Positions 17,950 through 27,529 of a stretch of DNA of 64,000 nucleotides are shown piece after piece (position 1 is the stretch's first letter; the number at the start of each line of letters is the position of its first letter). Below the pieces are notes generated by a model, which was given only the letters and a program-made list of their open reading frames with translations, was not told the origin of the DNA and made no database searches. The DNA lies in NCBI RefSeq assembly GCF_900111235.1, contig NZ_FOJI01000003.1, forward strand, positions 1 to 64,000, in the 5' to 3' direction. Position numbers and translations under genes: made by a program. This DNA is from [Clostridium] fimetarium (lineage in GTDB: Bacteria > Bacillota > Clostridia > Lachnospirales > Lachnospiraceae).

Positions 17950-18942
17950 TTAAGGTAACATTTTTGTCTTCTTACTGCATGTTAAGCAGATAATTACTAT
18001 AAAAATTCCTGCTTTAACCATATCCACCTGGTTAATACTAATTAATGATGAAAGTAACAATCCGTTTTTTAATATAATGTACGAAAAAGAACCAATGATA
18101 GCACTACTGATTTTTGATTTCATTCCTCCTGCAAGAGGCATACCCCCAAGTATTAACGAAACCATAATATCCATTTCAAACCCAGTCCCTGTTGTTCTTG
18201 AAATACTAGCAGTTGTAGATAATACAAAAATTGATGCAATCCCTACTGTAATTCCCAAAATCAAATAAGGCAAAACAAAGAATTTAACTACATCGATGCC
18301 ATTTTGTGCAGCGCAGACTCTATTACTTCCAATTGCTTTGGCATTCTTTCCTATTCTTGTGAAATTATATATAATTCCCAAAACAATAGAAATCACAACA
18401 ATCGTTCCTATTTGGAATAATGTGTTTTTGAACATAGATACATTTACAATAGTTCTAACAGATGTCCCACCAATTTGGGTGGTTGTCATAACAACTGCCC
18501 CTCTACCAATCAGTAAAAAGCACATGGATGTCATAATTGGCATCAGGTTACAGGTTATACTAATCAATCCGATAATTAGTGCCACAATAGTTGTAGTGAA
18601 TATTGAAATAACAATTCCTGATGCCAAAGAACCAGTTTTGTTCATTATTAAGACTGCAAACATTCCTGCACATGCAATAACAGAACCTATAGAAATATCC
18701 ATAGCTCCCAAAGAGTATATGAATACTGCGCCAAGGCTTACTATCAATATAGGGGTCGTATCTCGTATTATCGTTTTAATATTATAAGCTGAAAACAGTA
18801 GCCCCTTACTAGTCATTCCTAAAATCAGGCAAATCAGAACCAAACCGAGAATCGGAAGGATATTCTTTGCATTTCTTCTTATAATTTCTGCATCTATCCA
18901 GCTAGATTTTGCTGAACTTATTTCATTTCTTGTACTCTGCAT
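17950..18942 (-). CDS. Sugar ABC transporter permease (RbsC family)
   Basis: A 330-aa membrane protein with multiple hydrophobic helices. The conserved cytoplasmic loop is SLGAMDISIGSVIACAGMFA, and GSNRVCAAQNGIDVVKFFVL is the EAA-like contact with the ATPase. A strong AGGAGGTGATTTGAA site precedes it. It lies 15 bp downstream of the ATPase and 46 bp upstream of the binding protein. It is only distantly similar to the permease at 15.7 kb, so the channel is likely a heterodimer. Confidence 0.83.
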   Translation of the reverse strand: MQSTRNEISSAKSSWIDAEIIRRNAKNILPILGLVLICLILGMTSKGLLFSAYNIKTIIRDTTPILIVSLGAVFIYSLGAMDISIGSVIACAGMFAVLIMNKTGSLASGIVISIFTTTIVALIIGLISITCNLMPIMTSMCFLLIGRGAVVMTTTQIGGTSVRTIVNVSMFKNTLFQIGTIVVISIVLGIIYNFTRIGKNAKAIGSNRVCAAQNGIDVVKFFVLPYLILGITVGIASIFVLSTTASISRTTGTGFEMDIMVSLILGGMPLAGGMKSKISSAIIGSFSYIILKNGLLLSSLISINQVDMVKAGIFIVIICLTCSKKTKMLP

Positions 18943-18957
18943 TTCAAATCACCTCCT

Positions 18958-20451
18958 TTAAATCATATATTCTATAATATCGCTGTCAGATAATTCAGCG
19001 CTTCTTATAAATTCTTTTTTCACTTCAAAATCTTTCATTATTGCAATTCTGTCACACATACCAATTAATTCCGATAATTCTTCACTTATCAACAGAATGG
19101 ATTTCCCTTCTTTCTTCATCGTTTCTATCAATTGGTACATCGCTTGTTTTACACCAATATCCACTCCTCGTGTAGGACAATCCATGATTAATACCTGCGA
19201 GTTCATCGCTGTCCATTTTCCGAAAGAAACTTTTTGTTTATTTCCTCCTGACAATTGATTAACGTCTTGGCTCATGTGATTTGTTTTAATGCTTAATTTT
19301 TTTATTTCTTCCATTACAAGTTTCTTTTCTTTAAATGGAGAAATTAAAAATATTTTTTCTAAATATGGTAGTGAAGGCAAAACGAGATTATCCTTTACAC
19401 TTCCTTGTAATATTAAGGCATCAGTATCTCTGTCTTTAGAGATATAGGCCATTCCATGCTGAATTGCTTTTCTTGAATTTAAAACCTTGCCTTTTAGACT
19501 GTTTACTGTTCCATACATTGGTTTATCAATTCCAAATGCGATTCTGCCTACATCATGCATTCCACTTCCGGAGAGACCTCCAATACCTAAGATTTCACCT
19601 TTATGTAACTCTATGTTGAAATTTTTAAGAGGACCATAACTGACATTATTTAGTGATAAGGTTACTTCATCTCCAAAGCTTCCATTATAATCAGTACGAT
19701 AATACTTATCACCAATATCACGCCCTACCATCATTTTTCTAATGATCGACACATTCATTTCTTCTTTACTCAATTCTCCAACGATTTCTCCATCTCGGAG
19801 TACAGTTAAAACATCGCATACCTCTAATAATTCATCCAAATCATGAGAAATAAAAATTACTGCTTTTCCCTCAGATGCCATTTTTCGAATTAATTTATAT
19901 AATAATTCTCTTCCTTCATGTGATAATGCAGTTGTAGTTTCATCTACAATTAAAATTTCAGTGTCATCATTCACAACTCTTACGATTTCCAATAGCTTAC
20001 GATCTTCAAAACCATATGTATTAATTCTATCAGAAGCCTTAATAGAAGAAATTTCGAAGGAGTCAATACGCGACTGTGCTTCTTTAATCATCTGTTTTCG
20101 ATTGACAATACCAAGCTTCGTGAATTTTCTTTCATTACCAAGAAAAATATTCTGAGCAACAGAAATATTGGAAATGGTTCCAGCTTCCTGAAGGATCATG
20201 CTGATTCCATTCTTTTGCCCTTCTATCATACTTTTGGGATTATATGCATTTCCTAAGTAATACATCTCTCCACTGTCAGCTTCCTGCATACCTGCAATAA
20301 TAGAAGTTAACGTTGATTTTCCCGAACCATTTTCTCCAATCAAGCCTCTGATTTCACCTGAACGTATTGAAATACTTACATTTTTCAAAGCTACCGTTGG
20401 GCCGAATGTCTTAGTTATTCCTTTTGTTTCTAAAATAATATCCATTTCCAT
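18958..20451 (-). CDS. Sugar ABC transporter ATP-binding protein (RbsA family)
   Basis: A 497-aa protein with two fused nucleotide-binding domains, first gene of the importer operon. Domain 1 has Walker A GENGSGKST and Walker B ILIVDETTTAL (Glu replaced in the usual DEPT pattern). Domain 2 has a degenerate Walker A region (GLSGSGMHD), signature LSGGNKQKVSFGKW and Walker B VLIMDCPTRGVDIG. This degenerate second site is normal for RbsA/XylG/MglA ATPases. It powers uptake with the two permeases and binding protein that follow. It is transcribed divergently from the AraC regulator. Confidence 0.87.
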   Translation of the reverse strand: MEMDIILETKGITKTFGPTVALKNVSISIRSGEIRGLIGENGSGKSTLTSIIAGMQEADSGEMYYLGNAYNPKSMIEGQKNGISMILQEAGTISNISVAQNIFLGNERKFTKLGIVNRKQMIKEAQSRIDSFEISSIKASDRINTYGFEDRKLLEIVRVVNDDTEILIVDETTTALSHEGRELLYKLIRKMASEGKAVIFISHDLDELLEVCDVLTVLRDGEIVGELSKEEMNVSIIRKMMVGRDIGDKYYRTDYNGSFGDEVTLSLNNVSYGPLKNFNIELHKGEILGIGGLSGSGMHDVGRIAFGIDKPMYGTVNSLKGKVLNSRKAIQHGMAYISKDRDTDALILQGSVKDNLVLPSLPYLEKIFLISPFKEKKLVMEEIKKLSIKTNHMSQDVNQLSGGNKQKVSFGKWTAMNSQVLIMDCPTRGVDIGVKQAMYQLIETMKKEGKSILLISEELSELIGMCDRIAIMKDFEVKKEFIRSAELSDSDIIEYMI

Positions 20452-20545
20452 ATCTTCTCACTTTCTATTCTTTTGAATTATATTTTAAGAAAAGATTGAT
20501 TTACTTTATATTGCTATCTTAGCATCTTTTTACGATTTTTATTAG

Positions 20546-20569
20546 AATACGTTTATTGTAATTCGTATT
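20546..20569. promoter_or_regulatory. Inverted repeat between importer and AraC gene
   Basis: Arms AATACG (20546-20551) and CGTATT (20564-20569) with a 12-nt spacer lie in the 260-bp divergent intergenic region, which should hold both promoters. It is a plausible regulator site, although AraC-family proteins more often bind direct repeats. No other feature was seen in the region apart from a (TA)n run at about 20622-20637. Confidence 0.3.
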
Positions 20570-20711
20570 ATTTTAACATCATTTTTAGTTTGGGGTTGAT
20601 ATTATTCTAATTTTATTGTTATATATATATATATGTAGCATCAAATATCAGTATATTATATTTCGTTACATATATGCAGTCAAACTCCAGAACTAAGGAA
20701 GGAATAAACAG

Positions 20712-21920
20712 ATGGATTCTAAAACACAAAGTTTTATAGAAAATATACTATTTGATACATTATTCATTGATTTTCATTATTTTCAAGCACCTTTTACTGA
20801 TATTTCAACATCTGATCGCTATTTAAGAAAAGGCCTATTTCATGCGGACGAGCTATATTCTAACCTACTTGATATATTCAGCATGGCTGAAAACAATTAT
20901 TTTTATATTGTTCGTGATAAATATATGCTGCAATATATCATTTTTCGACCATTCAAAGATAACAATGATATAATCTCAATTGGTCCATATACAAGTCAAC
21001 CTATTAATGAAAATTTCTTTATTGGAATATCTAAATTAAATCATTTAGATTTTACAGCAATTGAATCTTTAAAGGGATTTATGCATAGACTTCCCTTTTT
21101 TATTAATAACATAAACCTCATTGTCATCATCAACGATATAATCACCTATATCAATCCAAATGCTGGATCATATGAGCTTCAATATATCAATCTTTCTAGT
21201 GAGCCTGAATCTGAAGATTATATACCGATTAACGATTTTGAATTATTTGTAGACTCAGTTAAAAAACGCTATGAAATAGAGTCTGAAATGCTAGGATGCA
21301 TCTCTGAAAGCAACCATGAAGAAGCGTTGATCGCCTATAAAAGAATGTCCAATATTAATTTTGAACAACGTCATAAAGACGTCTTCCATGAACGAAAAGC
21401 CCTGCTTTATACTGCAAATACTCTCTTTCGAAAAGCAGCTGAAAAGAGTAAAGTGCATCCACTGTACCTACACCAAATGTCCAGCAAATTTGCTAAGTTA
21501 ATTGAGCAAGTAATTGATTTATCAGGAGTTGAGGCTCTTACCGAAAAAATGATCCGTGATTATTGTCTTATGGTTAAAAACAAATCTCGTATCCAATACT
21601 CACCAATCATTCGTAATGCAATAAACTATATCGAGCTCAATCTAAATTCATCACTCTCCTTATCCATATTGGCTAATGAGCTTCATGTGAGTTCTCCCTA
21701 TTTATCCAGTCTTTTCAAACATGAAAGGGGTATTACAATCACTGACTTCATTAACAAAGAGCGCATTCATACTTCCCTAAAATTATTAAGTACAACAAAT
21801 GAACAAATTCAGGATATTGCCTTTTTTGTAGGTATTCATGATATAAATTATTTCACTAAAATATTCAAGAAAGAGATTGGAGTTACACCAAGAGACTACC
21901 GCAAAAAATTCCACACCTAA
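20712..21920 (+). CDS. AraC-family transcriptional regulator
   Basis: A 402-aa cytoplasmic regulator. The C-terminal 100 residues form the two helix-turn-helix motifs: LSLSILANELHVSSPYLSSL and EQIQDIAFFVGIHDINYFTK, ending in KKEIGVTPRDYRKKF. The N-terminal 290 residues have no recognised sensor domain by eye; they are helical and PAS-like or GAF-like in feel, but I cannot assign them. It is divergent from the sugar importer operon and is the likely activator of that operon. Start supported by AAGGAAGGAATAAACAG. Confidence 0.85.
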   Translation: MDSKTQSFIENILFDTLFIDFHYFQAPFTDISTSDRYLRKGLFHADELYSNLLDIFSMAENNYFYIVRDKYMLQYIIFRPFKDNNDIISIGPYTSQPINENFFIGISKLNHLDFTAIESLKGFMHRLPFFINNINLIVIINDIITYINPNAGSYELQYINLSSEPESEDYIPINDFELFVDSVKKRYEIESEMLGCISESNHEEALIAYKRMSNINFEQRHKDVFHERKALLYTANTLFRKAAEKSKVHPLYLHQMSSKFAKLIEQVIDLSGVEALTEKMIRDYCLMVKNKSRIQYSPIIRNAINYIELNLNSSLSLSILANELHVSSPYLSSLFKHERGITITDFINKERIHTSLKLLSTTNEQIQDIAFFVGIHDINYFTKIFKKEIGVTPRDYRKKFHT

Positions 21921-21941
21921 CATATCTGCTACTCCGATAGC

Positions 21942-21955
21942 TTTAACCGGTTAAA
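21942..21955. repeat. 14-bp perfect palindrome after the AraC gene
   Basis: TTTAACCGGTTAAA is exactly self-complementary and is followed by an A-rich stretch. It lies 22 bp after the AraC stop and 71 bp before the chemoreceptor start. It could be an operator for the chemoreceptor gene or part of a weak terminator; there is no clear T-run. Confidence 0.3.
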
Positions 21956-22026
21956 AAACTTCAAACTATCATTGGTGTCAACCACTCATAGTTTTGTTTT
22001 AAAATAATAAAATTAAGGAGCTAATT

Positions 22027-23394
22027 ATGTTTAGCAAAAAGAAAAAAAGGAAAGTAAATGAGTTAGAAAATTACCAAATAAATCTAATTGAAAGAATTAA
22101 TGTATTGTGTAGGGTTACTGATAACTATGTCTTAGTCAAAGGAGATGTTGGTTATCTAGAAGGAAACGATGAGCTCGAAAAAGCAATCAACAAATTACTT
22201 CTAATAAAGACTACCCAAGTAAAAACGTTATTTATTAAGAATTCTGAGATGATTGAATATGTAACCCAAATGGATTACATTAAGGAACTAGTTGATAGTA
22301 TTGACTCTCAGAAACGATCTGCCGAAGACCTTGCCGCAAGTAGTGAACAAATGAGCCATGCTATTGAAGAAGTTGATATATTTGTACAAGAATCACTAAT
22401 AACAACTACTGATACAGTTTCAATGTCAACCGAGTCATTAAAGACTATTAATAAGTCATTTGATTATATTAATAAATCATTTAATGAGATTACAACTCTA
22501 CAGGATAAAATGCATAATGTTGTTGACGACACAAAAGAAATCGAGAATATCGTAAACATAATTAATGAAGTCGCTGCGCAGACAAATCTTCTGGCACTTA
22601 ATGCAAGCATAGAAGCTGCTAGAGCCGGTGATAAAGGAAAAGGCTTTGCAGTTGTAGCCGAAGAAATCAAGAAACTTGCTGAAAACACAAAAGACTCAGC
22701 AAATTATATTAGAACAATGGTAAAAAAATTAAGAGAAGAAATAGATTCTTCTGAGCACATTATAACCGGAGCTGTCCAAGTTTTTTCAGAAGGTAAAGGG
22801 CATATTGACAAAGCTGTTGTGTCAATGGACAAAATGGGAACAGCCTTAAATACCATTGAGAATTCGTTTAATGGGATTTCCGCTAATATTGAGGAACAAA
22901 CTGCTACCACACAGGAGTTTGTTGCAAAGATATCAGAAATGAACAACCAGACAGGGAAATTATATGAGATATGTATGCAAGCAGGCCAGGGAATTTATAA
23001 TCTCAGCCTACTTTCCGAGGAAAGCAGGCACCTTGGAATACCTTGGTTTAAAGATTTCCATGGAATAGAAAATATAAAACCGGTCATTGCAGAACATTTA
23101 CTATGGAAATGGAAAGTATACAATGTAGTATGCGGTTTTACAAAAGCAGATGAAAACAGTATTAATGAATATTCAGAATGTACGCTTGGCTTATATATAG
23201 AAAGTTCCCGTTCACAAAATCCAAACTCTCCTTTAGCCAAATTATATGAGCCACATAAAAATGTACATATATTATCGAAAAAAATAATAAGGAATATAAA
23301 CAATGGTGATCGAAGCAATGTTGAAGATAATATCCGAGAGTTGAATGCTAATATGGCAATATTGATGGAAGGCTTGAAATATGCAACTAACTAA
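22027..23394 (+). CDS. Soluble methyl-accepting chemotaxis protein with C-terminal CZB domain
   Basis: A 455-aa chemoreceptor with no membrane segment, so cytoplasmic. The signalling hairpin is intact: [20 protein letters not shown] (about 179-198) and [18 protein letters not shown] bind CheA/CheW. After it comes a CZB (zinc-binding) domain with its ligands in order: His in AEHLLWKWK, Cys in YSECTLGLY, and two His in EPHKNVH. CZB receptors are known to sense zinc and oxidants such as hypochlorous acid. A good AAGGAG site precedes it. It is co-directional with the AraC gene, 106 bp downstream. Confidence 0.88.
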   Translation: MFSKKKKRKVNELENYQINLIERINVLCRVTDNYVLVKGDVGYLEGNDELEKAINKLLLIKTTQVKTLFIKNSEMIEYVTQMDYIKELVDSIDSQKRSAEDLAASSEQMSHAIEEVDIFVQESLITTTDTVSMSTESLKTINKSFDYINKSFNEITTLQDKMHNVVDDTKEIENIVNIINEVAAQTNLLALNASIEAARAGDKGKGFAVVAEEIKKLAENTKDSANYIRTMVKKLREEIDSSEHIITGAVQVFSEGKGHIDKAVVSMDKMGTALNTIENSFNGISANIEEQTATTQEFVAKISEMNNQTGKLYEICMQAGQGIYNLSLLSEESRHLGIPWFKDFHGIENIKPVIAEHLLWKWKVYNVVCGFTKADENSINEYSECTLGLYIESSRSQNPNSPLAKLYEPHKNVHILSKKIIRNINNGDRSNVEDNIRELNANMAILMEGLKYATN

Positions 23395-23426
23395 ACTATA
23401 GTTTCTTCTATCACGATTCTTTTCTT

Positions 23427-23536
23427 TTATATGGAAATGCTTTGGAATGATGATTCATAACGAAGCATTTCCATATAAAAACAGGAGCATGGGTCCATAA
23501 CTAATTTTCAGTTATGGACCCATGCTCCTGTTTTTT
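23427..23536. terminator. Tandem stem-loops, strong bidirectional terminator
   Basis: Two hairpins follow the chemoreceptor. The first pairs TATGGAAATGCTT (from 23430) with AAGCATTTCCATA (to 23476). The second pairs AAAAACAGGAGCATGGGTCC plus ATAACT (23477-23502) with its near-perfect complement at 23510-23536, ending in TTTTTT. A-run and T-run on the two sides make it work in either direction. The rest of the gap to 23775 shows no gene. Confidence 0.8.
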
Positions 23537-23774
23537 CTGTAAGAATAGTTCTATTAACATCTACGAAAGGTGACCCTACTAATGCTAAATCAATCTTTGT
23601 TACCGTTATGGTCTCTTAACTTTTCAACATCCATTACGAAATAATATAGGCTAACGAAAATATCCCTGTAGCACATACTTCTAACAATTCGCATGAACTT
23701 TTTACTATGCCGTCTCTAACCATCCCAGACATTTTTCAAATGTAATCTTTTTTCCCTTTACCTGATTATTCTCT

Positions 23775-24773
23775 CTAATCACCAAAATAGAACTTGAACT
23801 TATTACACATGTCATCCAGAATAAATCTGACATCTACTTCATCATAGATACGTATTCTCTTGCTTCCCGGCTTCGACATATCATATTTACCATCATCAAA
23901 CAAATCACAAGGAGCCTCCGCCATATGATATTTACCAGCCTTGGGATTATGTAACAGCCCCGCACAAGGGGAATCACCTAACAACCAGCTTTCAGTACTT
24001 AATGCAAGGTCCATATCTAATGCATCTCCTCCCAAAAAGGCCTGTAGCATATCTTGGTTGTTTTCCTTCTTGGCTCTTTCCGCAATGACGCTAACCGTTT
24101 TTCTAATCTTACCCATGATAATCTTACCTTTAATCATGGTATTCTCATAAAGGTATTTTCCAATTTCTCCACAAGGATATATTCTGGTTAGCAGCTCCAT
24201 AAAGGAGATTGCCATCGTGGAATATACATTTGCAGGTATCTGCCATAGTCTTAGATTTGATTTAAATACAACTCTGGCAGCATTTAGGTCATTTTTCATA
24301 TTAAATTCTGTTCCTCCATGTGGGTAAGCACCGCCGCCAATCCAGACAACCGTTAATCTGTCAGCAATTTTGGGTTCCAACAGAAATGCAGAAGCAATAT
24401 TAGTGACTGCACCCTGATTACATACATACAGCGGGCGTGGATCATCTTTCATTGCCTCTTCAATAATAAATCTGGCGCCTTCACTGTCAATCGGTGTATG
24501 TTCGTCTATCATAGCCTTTGCAGCTCCATGAAGAATGTTCACTTCCCCACCCAGGCCCATTAGTTCTGTAACTTTGACAATTTCATCATAACTCATCTGC
24601 TCGGAATCTTCTTCTCCATAATGTTCAGCGATAAAACCCTTCATATCAAATTTAGGTGTCATAAGAAAATGTGCCACTGCAAACTGATCATCGCACTCAC
24701 AGTTGCAATCTGTATCTACTATTACTCGTATTGCTTTTTCAAATGGAAATGGAACCGGTTTTTCTTTTAACAT
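23775..24773 (-). CDS. Nucleoside hydrolase-like protein
   Basis: A 332-aa cytoplasmic protein of the inosine-uridine nucleoside hydrolase fold. The N-terminal metal site is VIVDTDCNCECDDQFAVAHF; compared with the classical DTDPGxDDA motif it has an inserted NCEC stretch but keeps the Asp pattern. YVCNQGAVTNIASAFLL and VWIGGGAYPHGGTEFNMKND match the substrate loop region (GNxT, GGxxxxGN..EFN..D). It could cleave a ribosyl or other glycosidic bond. It is 320 bp downstream of the kinase operon, with its own AGGAGGTATCACC site. Substrate unknown. Confidence 0.75.
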   Translation of the reverse strand: MLKEKPVPFPFEKAIRVIVDTDCNCECDDQFAVAHFLMTPKFDMKGFIAEHYGEEDSEQMSYDEIVKVTELMGLGGEVNILHGAAKAMIDEHTPIDSEGARFIIEEAMKDDPRPLYVCNQGAVTNIASAFLLEPKIADRLTVVWIGGGAYPHGGTEFNMKNDLNAARVVFKSNLRLWQIPANVYSTMAISFMELLTRIYPCGEIGKYLYENTMIKGKIIMGKIRKTVSVIAERAKKENNQDMLQAFLGGDALDMDLALSTESWLLGDSPCAGLLHNPKAGKYHMAEAPCDLFDDGKYDMSKPGSKRIRIYDEVDVRFILDDMCNKFKFYFGD

Positions 24774-25092
24774 GGTGATACCTCCTAATTTTATTTATAG
24801 CACTCTCGAAAGCTCTACTTCCGTATGTACTCATTTCTTTCTTTTTTTATTATTTACCCTATGTTTTATTAATTTTATGGGTTTCTTTATAAATATCTTG
24901 ACAAATATCAATAAATCTATGGCGGAGCCCTTTATAAAAATATCATTTTGGGATATCCTTACTAATGCTGGATCAGCGTGCAATTAGTATTATATCCTCT
25001 ACATTTACTATGTCAATAAATAACCTCATATATTTTATTCTCGTATACAAATTTCTAAATTCTATTCTCTTACTAATCTCTCATAAAATATT
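24774..25092. other. Intergenic gap without gene
   Basis: An A+T-rich 319-bp gap between the FGGY kinase stop and the nucleoside hydrolase start. I see no coding frame with a ribosome binding site, no remnant and no strong hairpin. It probably holds a promoter for the hydrolase gene. Confidence 0.5.
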
Positions 25093-26574
25093 CTATCCAA
25101 TTACTTTTTTAATTGCATTCTTCCATCCATTATATTTTTTTTCCTGTTCATTATTGGACATAGAGGGAACGAACCGATTACGCTTCATTGTAGCAAATAT
25201 TACTTCTCTTTTGTAAATTCCACTAAAAAGACCTGCCATATAAGCTGCCCCAAGAGCGGAGGACTCTTCACAATGCGGAAGATTTACAACAATACCAAGA
25301 ATATCACTCTGAAACTTCATCAGATACTGGTTTCGAGTTGGTCCGCCATCCACACAAAGTTCCTTTATTTCAATTCTCTCCTCTGCTTTCATCATATTGA
25401 TGACATCAGTAACCTGATATGCTATGGATTCTAAAGCCGCTTTCACGATTTCTTTCTTCCCGGTGATTCGGCTCATACCGTAGATGATGGCTTTTGCTTC
25501 CGGTTTCCAGAATGGAGCACCTAATCCAGAAAATGCAGGAACTAGATAAGTACTGTCATTTTTATTAGCCTGAAAAGCCAACTCCTGTGTCTCACTTGGC
25601 GACTTAATTAATTCCATGTCCTCCTTCAGCCAGGTGATTACTGCTCCTGTGTAGTTTATATTACCTTCTAGTACATAGGATACTTTTCCCTCAATTCCCC
25701 AGGCCAGAGAAGTTACCAATCCAAGACTAGACTGGATAGGAGTCTCTCCCAAATTCATCATCACAGAAGATCCAGTTCCGTATGTAACTTTCACCATGCC
25801 CTTTTTGATACACCCTTGTCCGAATAAAGCTCCTTGGGAATCTCCAATCATACTGCAGATTGGAATTGGATTATGGAAAAAGCCATTAAAATTAGTCTCT
25901 CCAAAGCAATAGCTGGAATCTTTTACTTCAGGTAACATTGAAGCATCAATGCCAAACCAGTCACAGATCTCCTCATCCCATTTTAAAGTATATATATTGA
26001 AAAGCTGCGTTCTAGAGGCGTTAGAATAATCCGTTGCATATATTTTCCCATCAGTTAATTTAAATAACAACCAGGTGTCAATGGTTCCAAAACAGAGGCT
26101 TCCATTCTCTTTCTTTTTCTTCACACTCTCCACATTTTCCTGTAACCATGCATATTTTGCTGCCGGAAAATATGGAGATAGATACATGCCTGTTTTCTGA
26201 TGAATCTGCTCTTCCACACCGATATTCTTTACACGTTCACAAATATCTTCCGCTCTGGAGCATTGCCATACAATTGCTGGTGCCAGTGGTTCCCCTGTCC
26301 GTTTGTCCCAAGCTGCTGAAGTTTCACGCTGATTACTGATACCAAGACAGGCTATCTCTTCCTGTTTGATTCCAGATTTTTTCACCAGATTCTTTACTAC
26401 CTGGATGGTATTCTGATAGATTTCCGCGAGGTCGTGGGATACCCATCCCTTCTCATTGATTAACTGCTTATGTGGCAAGTCTGTTCTACATACTAAAGAA
26501 CCTGTTCTATCAAAAAGAATTGCTTTAGTTCCCTGGGTACTCTGATCAATTGCAAGAACATACTTCTTTTCCAT
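25093..26574 (-). CDS. FGGY-family carbohydrate kinase (glycerol kinase-like)
   Basis: A 493-aa ATP-dependent sugar kinase. LAIDQSTQGTKAILFDRTG is the N-terminal phosphate loop, QLFNIYTLKWDEEICDWFGI the FGGY signature 1, GDSQGALFGQG and VTYGTGSSVMMNLG the ATP site. ELCVDGGPTRNQYLMKFQSD is the second signature. Overall it looks most like GlpK, but the context (isomerase plus split transketolase) suggests a ketose kinase, such as a pentulose or apulose kinase, rather than glycerol kinase. It lies 15 bp downstream of the transketolase subunit and is the fourth gene of the operon. Confidence 0.82.
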   Translation of the reverse strand: MEKKYVLAIDQSTQGTKAILFDRTGSLVCRTDLPHKQLINEKGWVSHDLAEIYQNTIQVVKNLVKKSGIKQEEIACLGISNQRETSAAWDKRTGEPLAPAIVWQCSRAEDICERVKNIGVEEQIHQKTGMYLSPYFPAAKYAWLQENVESVKKKKENGSLCFGTIDTWLLFKLTDGKIYATDYSNASRTQLFNIYTLKWDEEICDWFGIDASMLPEVKDSSYCFGETNFNGFFHNPIPICSMIGDSQGALFGQGCIKKGMVKVTYGTGSSVMMNLGETPIQSSLGLVTSLAWGIEGKVSYVLEGNINYTGAVITWLKEDMELIKSPSETQELAFQANKNDSTYLVPAFSGLGAPFWKPEAKAIIYGMSRITGKKEIVKAALESIAYQVTDVINMMKAEERIEIKELCVDGGPTRNQYLMKFQSDILGIVVNLPHCEESSALGAAYMAGLFSGIYKREVIFATMKRNRFVPSMSNNEQEKKYNGWKNAIKKVIG

Positions 26575-26589
26575 TGGTTGTTCCTCTCT

Positions 26590-27528
26590 TTATATTTTTG
26601 CAAGTACTTCTTTAGCAGTTTTTGCGATGCCTTTCGCATTCATTCCATAGTAACTAAACACTTCCTGAGAAGTTCCAGTGATTACTGGTTCATCTGGTAA
26701 TGCAATGTTGACCACTTTACGTGGGCATTCACTTCCGACCACCTGGCTTACCATGGAGCCAAGTCCTCCAAATGGTGCATGCTCCTCTGCTGTAATTACG
26801 ACCTTAGCATTCTGAGCTGCTTTCACTACTGCTTCCTTATCCAAAGGCTTCACGCAATACATATCTACTACCGTGGCACTAATGCCTGACTCCTTTAGTA
26901 ACGCAGCGGCTTCATATGCTGGGTGAACCATTTCTCCGCAGGCAATGATTGCTACATCCGTTCCTTCACAAATCACTGTGGCTTTGTCCATTTCAAAAGG
27001 ACAATTCTCTTCACTATAAATATCTTCTACAGGATTTCTTCCCACACGTATATATGCAGGCTTCTCATCTTTTAATAATGCTTCTACCAATTTTATAGTC
27101 TGAAAACGATCACTTGGGAGATATACTCTCATATTTGGAATTGCTGATAATGCTGCGATATCCTGTGCAGAATGGTGGCTCATGCCAAGGGCTCCGTAGC
27201 TGACACCTCCACTGATACCAATCAGTTTTACGTTAGTATTGGAATACGCCACATCTACCTTGCACTGCTCATAGCTTCTGGTAGTAAGAAAACATGCAGG
27301 AGATGCTGCAAATGATTTTTTTCCACATTTTGCGAGACCTGCTGCCACGCTAACTAAGTCCTGCTCTGCAATTCCCATTTCAACAAACTGGTCTGGATAT
27401 GCATCAGCAAATGGGGTCATGGACGCAGAACCTCTGGAATCACTACAGAGTACTACAATGCTTTTATCTGTTTCTGCTTCTTTCAATAACACATCGCAGA
27501 TTGCTTTACGATTTGGAATTTTATTCAT
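26590..27528 (-). CDS. Transketolase C-terminal subunit, second set
   Basis: A 312-aa protein with a pyrimidine domain (MGIAEQDLVSVAAGLAKCGK, containing the activating Glu) and the C-terminal domain (VVITAEEHAPFGGLGSMVSQ). It completes the active site of the N-subunit encoded 1 bp upstream. It is clearly divergent from the copy at 4-5 kb, so the two pairs probably act on different ketose phosphates. The ATG at 27528 is favoured over a longer frame, since the extra nine residues lie in the ribosome-binding region of the junction. Confidence 0.86.
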   Translation of the reverse strand: MNKIPNRKAICDVLLKEAETDKSIVVLCSDSRGSASMTPFADAYPDQFVEMGIAEQDLVSVAAGLAKCGKKSFAASPACFLTTRSYEQCKVDVAYSNTNVKLIGISGGVSYGALGMSHHSAQDIAALSAIPNMRVYLPSDRFQTIKLVEALLKDEKPAYIRVGRNPVEDIYSEENCPFEMDKATVICEGTDVAIIACGEMVHPAYEAAALLKESGISATVVDMYCVKPLDKEAVVKAAQNAKVVITAEEHAPFGGLGSMVSQVVGSECPRKVVNIALPDEPVITGTSQEVFSYYGMNAKGIAKTAKEVLAKI

Positions 27529-27529
27529 A

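Noticed and set aside
25093-26574. Firm call as glycerol kinase (glpK)
   Set aside because: The sequence looks GlpK-like, but no glycerol genes are nearby and the operon context is ketose metabolism; I keep only FGGY kinase.
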